Assembly (NCBI RefSeq): GCF_000208865.1
Contig: NC_018396.1
Span: 992,001-1,056,000, forward strand
Reading direction: 5' to 3'
DNA from: Neospora caninum Liverpool
Lineage: Eukaryota > Apicomplexa > Conoidasida > Eucoccidiorida > Sarcocystidae
Length of the DNA stretch: 64,000 nt
Of the stretch, positions 12,628 through 23,600 are shown one piece after another. A program made the position numbers and the translations under genes. How positions within the stretch are numbered: the first letter of the stretch is position 1; every line of letters starts with the position of its first letter. The notes beneath the pieces were generated by a model. That model saw only the letters and a list, made by a program, of their open reading frames with translations. It ran no database searches and was not told where the DNA came from.

Positions 12628-15065
12628 ACTGACGAGGCTGGACGGATACACTGTGCGCCCGTGGAGGCCGACGACAGCTCTTGCGGCGCCTTGTCATTTA
12701 TGGAAAACGCTTCCTGTGTCCCTCACCATGCGATTTGTAGTTTTTCGCTGTGAAGGCGCAGTGGCTTATCACCGAAAGCAACGCTCTGGCCTCTTTTCCG
12801 TCTTCGCTCAATTCCTATGAAGACGTCAATTGGGTTCAATCCCCTTTCTGGCTGCCAGAGTGCTGGTGTATCGCGTCCGTAGCACGCAGCGGCGATGCTC
12901 CGAGATGTGCGAAGTTGTGCAAAAAAGTCATACACCAGCGCATACCAAGTTCCCTGTATCAATTGTCAGCTTCTTTGTGGTTCTGATGTTTGCTCGAAGA
13001 AGAAAAAGGAGCAGAGTCTGACCATTCGAAGTTCTGTAGGGGGGGGGGCATCCGTGTCAAATACTGGCAGCTTCGTCTCTGTGTGTCGCGTGTGTTGTTT
13101 CCGCCTCTTCCGCGTGATGAGCGATTAAGTGACCATGTGCGAACAGCCTCTCGATGCACATTGTACTTTACTTGGAACCCCCGTCTCTAGGTGAAAAGGT
13201 CGGAGTCACTTCGCGTCGAGGGTGCGGGTGCGGCTTTTCGGCCCTAAATAGTGCCCTTCACAAACAAGAGCGCCGCGTTGGGATTCGCCGGGGGCCCAGA
13301 AGTACCAAAGTACCACGAAGGCAGGAAGTTCCGTCCTGAAAAAGGCGAACTGGAGTTCCATGCGACATAAACATCTGGAGGAAAGGTTCAATCACTATTT
13401 GCAGTGTCTGTGCTGCTGTTCCGCCACCCCTTTGATCCAGTTACTGAGGCTGTTTGCTCAAAGACTTCTCTGACTACCAGTGCGTTTAATGGCTATAGCT
13501 TATTTGTGTGCCTAGGGCAGCGACTAGTTAGAGAAAGCAGGCTGAGCGGGGAAATATAGTACTACTGCGTGTGTTTCTATTGAACGTGCAGAAAGCACAT
13601 ATCTGATTGTTAATTGAGATCATAAGGAAACACGTGTACAAGGGGAGAAATACGTGTTGCGTCAGGTGAAAGCGTGCCTTTAATTTTTTCGATCGGAAAT
13701 GTTTTTTCGACCCCCGCTTAACCTGGAAATACACTCTCGTTAAGTGTGTGGCTCTCGAGCGGGACCACGTCCGTGAACCTGTACAGCTACCTATCACACT
13801 GGCACGTGTCAGTTAACTGCAGTCCATTCCATCGAAGAGACTCAACACACAACGATGAGGACAGAAATTACGAAATTGCCCCCGGGTCCTCGACTGCTTC
13901 GTCCTCCGCGCTCGATCTCCCAAAGCGCATGCATACTTAAATCGTCGTCTCACCAGCGTGTGCCCGCACCTACCGAGGGTACTGCTTCCTTGATAAGATA
14001 GGAAAATAGAAGCAATTGCCACAGAAACAGACTGAAGGGGTTGACTAGCTATTTCGTTAACTCGTCTCCATTCTCAGCGGGAAAATGGGGTCTTTTTTGT
14101 CAAATTTTTTGGGTGTGGGTCGTTTCCACCAGTTTTTCCGGCAGTGTATTGTTGCAGGCAGCGGCCTGGACCGTCTAATCCGTGGAAATCCTGAGATCTC
14201 TCGGAGAGTTTTGTTATCACAGAGGGCGAGTGTTGCTGCGAGCAAGATAAGTTTTCCTCTGGTTGCGTCAGTCAGCACTCACGACGTGCTCATAGGCAGT
14301 GCTGTTTCCTGTGAGCCTTTTCTCTGCGGCCACGGCGAACCGATTGTCTGTCATTTTTGTTGGCATTCCCTGTACAAAGAAATCCCAAGGAGCACACGCT
14401 TTATATAAAAATACATATTTGTTTATTTAGAAAGAGATGTGTGATATCGACAGAGCAAAGAGAACGCAGCTATAGCCGGTAGATGGCATTCTCAGCCTGT
14501 GTGTCTCGAGTAAATTCCATGCAGTGGTAACGGCGCCTCCGTTTCCAGGAGAAACCATGGTTGTGTACAGTTCTCATTTCTTGAGAGAGGTGTCACAAGA
14601 GAGAAGCAGTATGCATGATCTATTGTTTGGAGTCTCGACTCACAGAAACCCAAATGTATTTGATAATAGATGGTATGCTGTTTGTAAGGTACGCCTGACA
14701 TTCGGGGACGAAACTTCAGTTTACGGGACCGTACACACAGGGTTCAAAAACGCACGATGAACCCCTGGTAAAAAAAAATTGATCAGAACTCATCGGTATT
14801 CGGTGTGTGAGAATGATTGGGACTAACGCAGTACTTTAGCCTCTTAGACTAGGATGGTAACGCATGCATGCCAAAATCGATCAATAACAACCCAGGTAAC
14901 CCATTGGCAGTTTGCAGCTTGGACTTTGCCAGCATTCTATCGCATTACTCGCATTCATTTGCGGTCACAGGAGTCCGTGAGAAGTCCGTGGCTAGTATGA
15001 AGGGTTCAGAAGAGTCAAAGACCGCATAAGAAAAGTGTCTGCAAACACAGGATGTCGACACTCAC
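12628..15065. other. Intergenic, no convincing coding sequence
   Basis: This follows the stop of the coiled-coil gene and probably holds its 3' untranslated region. It may also hold downstream exons of the minus-strand RIIa gene, but I could not identify any. Open frames here (for example 14085-14408 on + and 14057-14278 on -) lack splice context, composition or family resemblance. A run of ten G lies near 13038. Confidence 0.5.
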
Positions 15066-15206
15066 TGTTCGTTTGCAGTCGAAATACTCAACGGCGAAGG
15101 CAACAATGTCCTGAGGTTGGTTTCTGAGCACTTCCCTTGTAAAGTCCCTGAGGATGTCGGGAAACTGCGGTGGAATTTCGAAACGCTTCCCGTACTGCGT
15201 CGCCAT
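15066..15206 (-). CDS. RIIa (PKA regulatory subunit dimerisation/docking) domain exon
   Basis: A 47-codon first exon starts with MATQYGKRFEIPPQFPDIL and ends in CKRT before a GTGAGT donor. It matches the RIIa docking fold: an IPP/FPDIL opening, FTREVLRNQPQDI in the middle and VEYF at the end, as in PKA RII, ropporin, SPA17 and RIIAD1. In those proteins the domain forms a four-helix dimer that binds amphipathic helices of AKAP-type anchors. The frame stays open through the donor to a stop at 15015-15017, giving a 63-aa read-through product. A 27-nt intron to the AG at 15040 would give a 54-aa product. More likely further exons lie downstream and were missed, so treat this as partial. No cyclic-nucleotide-binding domain was seen nearby, which argues against a complete PKA regulatory subunit. 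Confidence 0.6.
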
Positions 15207-18200
15207 TTTAGAGCTTTATGAACGAACGATGTGTGTTTCTTCCGTGGAAAACCAGGAATACCGCTCTGCGGTACCGCTCAGCGTTACTCAGCCCTAGAAT
15301 CTCAGTGGGGAACGCGTGGTAATCAGCGGCAAGGGTTGAAGGCAGTTCCAGTGATCTGAAGATCGGTGACGGAAACGAAGGGCGAAAAGGAAGACCACAG
15401 GAGAGAGAGAGTCTAGCCCCATTACGGGCCGCATGTTTCTCGCTGAGTCTCCAGGCCTATGCTTCGGATCGTCAACGTGTAGCGACCGAAATATATGTTC
15501 TTCCTACTCGTGAACTATACGGAGGATCCAGTGGTATCTCTCGTCGAGTTCCCGTAGCGTTGTTGTTCCAGCGCTGGCCATTGTCTGGTAAATCTGAGCA
15601 GAACATGCCTTAACTCAGAGAACAACTCGAGTTTCTTCCTGGGGCTGCGGGGACCCACAGTTTACACGCTTAGGGGATATTCGCATCGTTTGTTGAAAAG
15701 AATGTGGTAGAGCAACTGTGGCCCTGAAACTAGTCAAGCTAGATCTGTCCTGTCATTCGCTGATCCGCGCTGCTCCTAAACGTAGTTGCACGGGTTTCTC
15801 TGATTTTTCTCGACGCTTCGTGGTAGGAAGCGTAACATTTAAAGTGCCGTATTTCCACATGCATCTCTCGTGTGCTTATTCGAGGGGATTAAATGAAGAC
15901 ACAGGTGCTTCCAAGTCTTTTCTTTGGTGCGTGTCTTTTTCGCGTCATAGTTGCGACGGCAAAGCTTGCACGTAACCGGCCACCCAACTGCAAAAAAAAG
16001 GACAACCCACGATTTTGTGTCAAGAAACAAAAGATTTTCTGATCCCAGCTGACATGTATATGACACTGAACCGTTGACGAACGGGTGTCTCTTTGAATAT
16101 ATTTGAAGACGTTGATCCTGTCTCCACCGTCTAGCTTGGGATTGCCCGATTTTTTCTCCAACGTTTGCTACCTACAGATACGCTATACTCACACATGCAC
16201 CTGTTTACATGGCGACACCGTTCGTATCTTCGGCTTCAGTTTGTTCTGTATTGCGTCCGTGACCGACTCAACCAGTCCCTCACTTTGATTTCGAACACTG
16301 TCTGACACGCCAGTCTACCGCTGAGAGGAGCGAACTCCGTGACGGCTTCAAGCTCTGGTTGCTGCATTGTCTCGTCATTTTGGGACAGGTTCAACTTTAC
16401 GTGAAAGCCCTCCTGCCAACGAAAGCGGAGGAAATATTTCTTTGCCGTTGGGATTATCAGAGGTGGAAACTCGTCGTGGAAGAATTTTCTTTTTTGTGCG
16501 GGGAGCCTCACCGCAAGGTTGGGAGGTTTCTTCGTTCTGTTCCCCTGACTGGGTGATGTTGTACCGATCGCTTGCTTTTTCGTGACTACGGTTGCGCAGA
16601 CACCCCGTACACCCTAACAAGCCTTTGTATGCACCCACTTTCCTGTTTCCGTACGCTGCTTTCCTCTTCCTCCGAAAATACGTCAAGACACGAGAGGCTG
16701 GCTCCACTGACACCAGGATCCACATCCGCGGCGTCTCTACGATATTTGCGCATTACAGAGCCATGGGAACCCGCGCTCGTCGTTTAATGCCACGAGCGGC
16801 GCATTTGCTCGCCGAGGTCAGTTTGCCTGCTCAGGCGTAAGTCGCGTGGCCTTTCACTTCAGCAGCGACAGCCTCACCTCCCTGAGGCCTGTCGCAGATC
16901 AAGGAAGCTTGTATTCTCGCTGCGCAATGCTGCTCGAAATAAAGGCCACATGCAGTTTCGACACCTTCTGAAGCGAGCACCTGATCTGCTCGGTAGTCTA
17001 CTGGAGCTCACAGTCGATGGCACGCGTGTGACAAAACCGATGAGCTCGCACTTGCGGGCTTTCCACTGCTCTCCGGACCTCGGTCCTGTTTGAACGGGAG
17101 TGATCCACAGACCTCACTGAAACGCTTTCCCCCAGTTACTCTAAGGCCAAGCCGAACAGCTCTGCTAAAAAGTACCTTTGTTTCTAGATTTACAGTTGAA
17201 GAGTCCAAGTTGAAAAACAGAGGTGTAACTGCTGGCACCGCCGATAAACACACAAGACGCTGAGATTGTTCCCGCAGGGGCTTCACATTATAGAGAGATT
17301 GCAACGAGGTTCACGGAACTCACAAACCTGAGTCAGTTGAAACACGTGCTGCGGCACATCTCACAGAACTGAAGAGCTTCCAACTCCTGTGCACACAGCC
17401 GCGATTGCCTCACAACTATCGCCAAAAACACGATCAACATCTGTGCCAAAATGCATGGCAAACAGGAACTGCTTTGAAGGCAGATACGAAAAATTGCACA
17501 CTCTGCCGCAATCAATTGCGCGTGCCTCCCTGCTTGCCGCTGCTCAGGTCGAGTGTATGTACACACCGCCAGCTGTGGGGTCCTACGCGTCAGCCATGCC
17601 TGCAGTTGAGCGCCTGGAAAATGCCCTCCCCTTGGAGAACAGAGGCCTCTCCCTTTCTTCTATCAGTTCAGCACTTCAGTGTCCTCTTGCGTCCCTCAAC
17701 GCTCGTTCGCCACGCGGGGAATCAACCGCTGCAGCTGCTGCAGGCTCATTCGTGTTGATTGTCGGAGACGACGAAGATGCAAAACTGTCTTTGTAAGTAT
17801 GGGCGCCAATGCGTTCGGCAAGATTCGCTCACAGTTTTGAAAAAAGCCATCGGAACGCCGCTGAAACGCCACATGCATGCATAATACGCATACTTCCAAC
17901 CACGGAAGAGTGCCCACATAGGCATCAGGCAGAAGAATGTGTCTTCCCCGGGTGAGTGAGAGTGATCGCCCAAAGAGACCCAGTCTGCGAGGTGTTTACC
18001 TGCTTCTGTGGGGCCCGAGGATATTCACAGTACACTATGTAATTTACTGAAGGAGAGACCATGAACTCACCCTTCTCTTGTCGGCAGCAAACACTAAGAC
18101 GTCTTCCCATATCGTGCAGTCCGCAAAATTGTCGGCGCCGTAGGATACGAGCCTTCATAAGAAACGACTCTTTTGAGGAGCGTGTCCTACAGGTTGGCGG

Positions 18201-18388
18201 CCAGTCCACTGTATGCGATGAACGTCCCTGGTGGGAGACCTTTGTTGCCTGACTCGTGTATGTAGTGCTATTCCAAGTATCACACGTTTTTCAAAGCAGA
18301 CGAGTCGGCCCATTTCGTGTTATCAAGCAATCTAGGAGGCGCGGGGAGTGGTGCACACGCTCAACCGAACATACGAGTGCATACTACT
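15207..18388. other. Intergenic, no confident gene
   Basis: This probably includes the promoter of the RIIa gene and the 3' untranslated region of the minus-strand gene ending at 18389. A + strand open frame at 17389-17796 runs into a GTAAGT donor at 17793, and a second open stretch at 18076-18252 follows an AG. Their phases do not join without a stop, so I do not call a gene. Confidence 0.4.
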
Positions 18389-20620
18389 TTAACTCGGGGC
18401 GATGATCCTTGGCCCAGATGGAAGTAGAAGCGTCTTTTCTCCAGTTGTGAGTTTCTGCGTCGCAACACGGGTTGGCGTTGCACCAACAGACGGCTTCAAG
18501 ACGCCAGTCGCGATAGAATTATTCGGTCTTCGATTCTGCTCGTTGAACCATTTTCCTGTTGGGGCTTGAGAGGCACCAGCTGAGCTTTCCAAACCCAAGA
18601 AACCAGGCGGACTGAGAGCAGGCCGTATCTGCTTGTGCGTTGGCTGCAAGGTCGGCTTATGCACGGCAAGACCTGCAGCCTCCGACGGCCTTAGATTTCT
18701 GGGCATGTTTGCCTTTCCGAGCAACTGAGCCGCAGGAGGCACAGCAGAAGTTTTGGTTGCTCCAGAATCGACCGCGTTCGACAGCCTCGACACATAAGAC
18801 GGCGTTGAGGTCTTCACGATGGTGGAGTTGTTCACCTTTGGAGCCGAAGGGGAGAATGTTGGGATCTCCAGAGACTGACGTGTTACTGAGGAAGTGTTGA
18901 CGCCGGCAGTATCGGACACCTTCGACAGCCCGGAAGCCTGGGGCGGGCTCACCGCGGCTGAAGAGACCGTCAGCGTGAGCGTCGACCTTTTCGCCTGGGT
19001 CATCGGATAAAGCGTGGACTTCCGCGAGGTGTCTTGTAAAACGGGCAGGCGAGACACGTTGGTGGGAGACAGGCCACCCGGCGTTAAGCCTGGAGCTGGA
19101 TCCCGAGAGCCGCTCGCGATCCCTACTCCTGTCGGCCCACCATGACTGGGTGCCGAACTTTCGTTGATCGATTGACTTGAAGGAGGACTGCCGCTCGTCT
19201 TTGCTGGCAGCAACTTTGGAACGACCGGAGTAGGCGGCGATGCCCATTCTGGGGTGCCCGGTTGCTCTCCGCCGCGCTCCGGCCGCGCCGCCTGCTCCCC
19301 TCTGAAAGACGACCCTGGCGCCACTCTGCCTCCGCCCTCAACTCGGCCTTGACCTGGCTGCACTGCGGCCTCGGCTGAAGACGGCGCCTTGGAGACGCTC
19401 ACGGTGACTGGCAGTGCCTGCACGAGGTCGGAAACAGACCGGTTTGACGAACCCGCGCGTGAGCCTTCCTCGTCCTCGATAACGCTATGCAGCATTTGTC
19501 GCGTCGCCTCCAGCTTAGCTTGTGTCACAGACAAGGACTCCTCTGCTGCTTGCAGCTGCCGCTTCCTGGCAAGTAGGCTGTCTCCTCCCGCTGATGGATG
19601 AGGACGCGCGACTCCCCCCCCGGAGTTGGGGCCAGACGGTGTCTCCACTCCATAGCCGCTCAAGGCCTTGAGCTCACGCGGTTCACACGTTCCTTCGGGA
19701 GAGAGCGAGACAAAGGCCAGAGGTGCGGAGAGACGAAGCGCAACGAGTTCGTCCTGAAACGCTCTCTGCTGGCTTATCAGCTTCTGTTGCAACTCCAGAA
19801 CGGTAGCCTGTTGGCTGCGAAGCGTTTCTTGGAGCTCCAGTGCTTCTCGGTTTATCTCAGCCATCTTCAGCTGGTGAGACTTTTGTTCTTCCAACAGATC
19901 TAGCCTCAGGGCTTTCAGTTGGTCCAGTGATGCGGTCGCCACTGACGGGAAACGGCGGCTAGAAGACGGACGGAATCGCGTCGGCGAGAACTGGGACGGC
20001 TCCACAGGTTGCGAGGCGGATGGCGACGCAGTGCTGCCCTGCCACACGCCTCGTCCTGCCGCCGAGGGCATTCGGGGCACGCGGACGCCCAGAGAACCCA
20101 GCTGGCCGCCTGGAAACGGACCAGGCTGGGGACCTGAGGCCAGCTGTGGTTCAAGGCCGTGGGGCGAAGCTCCTGTCGGCGACAGAGAACGCATAAGTGA
20201 CACGGCGTCCCCGCCGCGAGACCCCGGGAGGGTTAGAGTCTCGCGTTGCCCCGGGCTGCGGACCAGAGAGCTTTTCAGAGGGTTGCTTGGCTTCTCAGGC
20301 CCCGCATCCCGGTATCCGGCTGCAGCACCGCCTCCCAGTCGGGGACCTGGCACCCACGCCATTCTGGACCCGTGGGCTGCCTCCGATTTTCTTTTCCGCG
20401 GAGAAACTATGATCTCGTCGATGAGCTCCTTGCGAGTGTGGGCACGCTGGGGACGGCCCGAAGCTCTCAATCCGGACGCGCGGCCTCCAGCCCTTGCCGC
20501 TGCTGTTGGGTCGACGCACAGTGCGTGACCTTCCGAGACTGGGGACGGAATCAGAGGCTCCTCGGGACTTCTTCCCAAAGGTTCTCGCCTGTACAGAGCA
20601 CGCCACGCCGCGTCTGTCAA
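18389..20620 (-). CDS. Ser/Pro-rich coiled-coil protein, single exon, 743 aa
   Basis: The function is not recognised. The long intronless frame starts MTDAAWRALYRREP and ends GPRIIAPS-stop. Residues 1-225 are rich in Pro, Gly, Ser and Arg and contain a basic patch (SPRKRKSEAAHG) that could act as a nuclear signal, followed by MAWVPGPRLGGG. Residues about 229-296 form a strong coiled coil (DQLKALRLDLLEEQKSHQL and following heptads). A shorter one spans about 350-387. The remainder to the C-terminus is Ser/Thr/Pro-rich and low in complexity. No membrane segment, signal peptide or catalytic motif is seen. The first ATG is taken as the start; the next in-frame Met is at residue 86. The start lies only 56 bp from the divergent gene at 20677, so the two must share a promoter or overlap in their leaders. 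The composition suggests a scaffold. Confidence 0.7.
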   Translation of the reverse strand: MTDAAWRALYRREPLGRSPEEPLIPSPVSEGHALCVDPTAAARAGGRASGLRASGRPQRAHTRKELIDEIIVSPRKRKSEAAHGSRMAWVPGPRLGGGAAAGYRDAGPEKPSNPLKSSLVRSPGQRETLTLPGSRGGDAVSLMRSLSPTGASPHGLEPQLASGPQPGPFPGGQLGSLGVRVPRMPSAAGRGVWQGSTASPSASQPVEPSQFSPTRFRPSSSRRFPSVATASLDQLKALRLDLLEEQKSHQLKMAEINREALELQETLRSQQATVLELQQKLISQQRAFQDELVALRLSAPLAFVSLSPEGTCEPRELKALSGYGVETPSGPNSGGGVARPHPSAGGDSLLARKRQLQAAEESLSVTQAKLEATRQMLHSVIEDEEGSRAGSSNRSVSDLVQALPVTVSVSKAPSSAEAAVQPGQGRVEGGGRVAPGSSFRGEQAARPERGGEQPGTPEWASPPTPVVPKLLPAKTSGSPPSSQSINESSAPSHGGPTGVGIASGSRDPAPGLTPGGLSPTNVSRLPVLQDTSRKSTLYPMTQAKRSTLTLTVSSAAVSPPQASGLSKVSDTAGVNTSSVTRQSLEIPTFSPSAPKVNNSTIVKTSTPSYVSRLSNAVDSGATKTSAVPPAAQLLGKANMPRNLRPSEAAGLAVHKPTLQPTHKQIRPALSPPGFLGLESSAGASQAPTGKWFNEQNRRPNNSIATGVLKPSVGATPTRVATQKLTTGEKTLLLPSGPRIIAPS

Positions 20621-20676
20621 CCTGCGTTTGTGCGTTTAGAGCGGTGAGAATCTTAACCGCCGGATCTTCCCCCGTC
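20621..20676. promoter_or_regulatory. 56-bp gap between two divergent start codons
   Basis: The minus-strand ATG at 20620 and the plus-strand ATG at 20677 are separated by only 56 bp, with GC-rich sequence and no evident TATA-like element. If both starts are right, each transcript's leader must run through the other gene's 5' coding end. Confidence 0.45.
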
Positions 20677-23600
20677 ATGCCTCCGCCGGCTCCGCAGTAC
20701 GTGGACTGGCTAGCGAGAGAGCTAAGCACGCAGCGAAAGCAGAAGACACTCACAGGACAGAACCGTTTCTGGTTCATCAACGGCGGCGTGCGAGACACTC
20801 CCGAGACGGTGCATGAGGTCTACGAAGAGCTGAAGACGGTGAGGAGGGAAGAAAGGAAAGCACGTTCGCGACACACACAACAATGAACGGCAGTTTGCGA
20901 AACTGGGGCCATGTATGGGAGACCGGATATTTCCGCTTGCTGGCTCCAGCATCGGACGCATTCTGTGATGGGAAAGAGACCGCCGACACTGGTTGGGCGA
21001 AATTAACACATGTGCACCCACAGATACGCACGCTTCAGCGGGGCTAGCAGCCCTGAGGACGCCCTCTTGCATGAAATAACGGCACGATCCATCATGTTTT
21101 TTCACGAGAAAAACTCATATTCAGTATCCCAGGGACTATAACATCTCTGTTTATCCGATTTGAGTTACACTAAGGTGAACACATATGATCCAGTATAACG
21201 GTATGCTCCTGAATGTACGGTTCACGCTGCAACAAAGGACTTTCTGCGCCGGGACGTGCCGAGCCGGACTGCAGCGGACCGCGTCCTCGTCAAAGCGAGG
21301 TGTTATCTCGTCAAAACACTCTGTCGCTTTCAGACGGGACCAGAGACTGTGTCTGAGTTGAGAAGCTGGGTTAACGTGGTTCTCGAGGCAGAAGAAGCTC
21401 CTGGCAATCCAACATCGACTTGGCAAAACGTCGTGCGCGCAGCAAGCTGCGTCTGCTGCGTAGTCCGCGCCGCCGTTGAGTCACACTCAAACTCGCCGGA
21501 ATTAGCTTCCAGTGACTCTCGTTGGCAAGACAATTTAACCGCTACCTCACCGTAAGTCCATGCCGAAAAGCTTCTCTTCTTCGCCAAGGAGAACGTTCCT
21601 TGCCGGACATGAACTGCTGCCATGCGCTCGAGTCAGCAGCTAGCCCCCGGCGACGCAGCAAAAATGTGTGCATGCTCTGGTCCAGTGCGGCGGCAGACGC
21701 GCGCTTCGAGTGACTTCCATCAAGCGCGGCAAACAAGACACTTGCTCTGAGCTCTGAATCTCGCCACAAGTAGAGCGCCGCTTTTGAAAAATAGGGAAAG
21801 GGTTTCACCGTTTGTCTCTAGGAGAGGGAACTTTTTCCCCTTTTCCGAAGGGTGTCGCATTGCGAATGGGGCCGCAGAAACCCACGGATTGGCTGGGGAC
21901 AGCTGAACCCGCCAGTTTCTCGATTGTTTTGTCGATTGAGAGAGCAACTGAGCTTCACAACAGTGACGGTAATGCTCAGCAGCGAAACACCGAATAAAAC
22001 CAAAGGAATTGCGGCAGGAGAACCTGTGCCTACTGCGCCGTAGAGATGTCGTAGCCAAGGGGGGTATCTTTTTGAGTCTCGCGACAACACGCATGCCTTG
22101 GTAGATGCCGGTATAGGGGAGAACCTTCAGAGTCTCGTCAAGCGTCGGAGCGTTAGTGAGGATGTGTAGGGTAACAGCACAAAGGAGGAAGCGAGAGATC
22201 CAGTCCCACCGGCGGGTTCAGTAGGATGATGGGGCAGAGGGTTTCTGGCCCGAGCAGTGTTGGGCTCTCTCCTGTAGCTTGAGAAGGACACCCCATCTCC
22301 TGCGCTCACAGAGCAGGCATCAAGTCTATTCCCTTTCTTCTCTGCCTCTGAGGCATTCACGAGCAGGCGGGTGTTCTGACGGAATGAAGCACACAGGCGT
22401 CAGAGACCCGCAGGCGCGTCACGACCGCTCACTGCCTGATGTGTGTTCGTGTACGCCAACAACTGCGCGTCTGTTGATTTGGAAAATGACCAAGTCTTCC
22501 GCTGCCTCGCACGGCACTCTGTCCTCGTGTGGACGCTGCCCTAGGGGTCACAGAGACTGCAGTGATCCGAGTGTCTGCCTCCCAATTGCCAAATCGATCC
22601 AGGCAAAACGGAAAGTGGCCGACAGCACGCGCAGTCGAATGTACCACGAAGGAGTAAATTCGCCTGCAGCATTCGTTTCGCTCTTTTTCCCGGTCCTTTC
22701 TTTTTCATGCAGTGTCTCTGAGCAAGCGACGGTTGTCAAACGCTTCTTCGAGTCGCTGAAAAGGCAGAACGGAGGAGTCTCAGTTCTTTCTGAAAAGAGC
22801 GGGGGGCAGAATGAGGACCCCTGGCCGACAGTGTTTTTTGTCCTTGCATTTCCCCGTGGTCAAGATGGGCGCCTTGATTTTTCCGAGGGGTTAAAGAGAA
22901 GGCAAGTCGATTACATCTCACGCCTTGTCGGCATGGCCTACGAGGAAACGAAGGCGTCGTGTCCCCCGTACAAGTTCAGGGTCGTTCCTTTCGATTTCGT
23001 TCCTTTCTCTGCCGCTGGCGCGTCCTTTTCGCCTGTGCCTGCTCCAGTCCATGGCGTCACACAAACTGAAGACTCCGAGGGACCGCTTCGGTGCGAGGCT
23101 TTCGAGTCAAGCACCTCAACTTTCGCCAGCGAACCACCGGAAGACGAGGCAGAGAGAGAAGGCGAGACGGGCTCTCGCTCGTCGCCACTACCTCCCAGTG
23201 CGAAGGAAAGAAGAAACGCCGAAGAAGGAAGGAGAGAAACTGGAGAGACAGTCGCAGAAGAAGCTGCTCTCTTTGTCGTGAAAAAGAAACTTCCGAAACT
23301 GAGAATGGACTGTGTCTCCCTGCTCCAGAGGGCAGAAAGGTGAGGCACAGGAAGGAGACATCTCTGGGGCGACCCAAGTCAGCGGGGAAAATGCCTTAAC
23401 GCGCTGCGCGGCTCTCGCCACAGATTGGTGCCTGCGTCTCACAAAGTTGCTGCACTAGGCACCTGGATCAGACCTCGAGCATTTTTCCTCCTTTCTCTGT
23501 GCGTGTTCGTAGTCTTCTGCAAAAGCATGAGGAGGCCTGCGCAGAGCTCTTAGCGGTTACGTACCAGCGTAAGTGCGGGAAGACGGGCAAAGCGGTCTGT

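Noticed and set aside
14085..14408. A 107-codon + frame opening MGSFLSNFLGVG
   Set aside because: The glycine after Met suggested myristoylation, but nothing else supports coding and no splice or family evidence was found.
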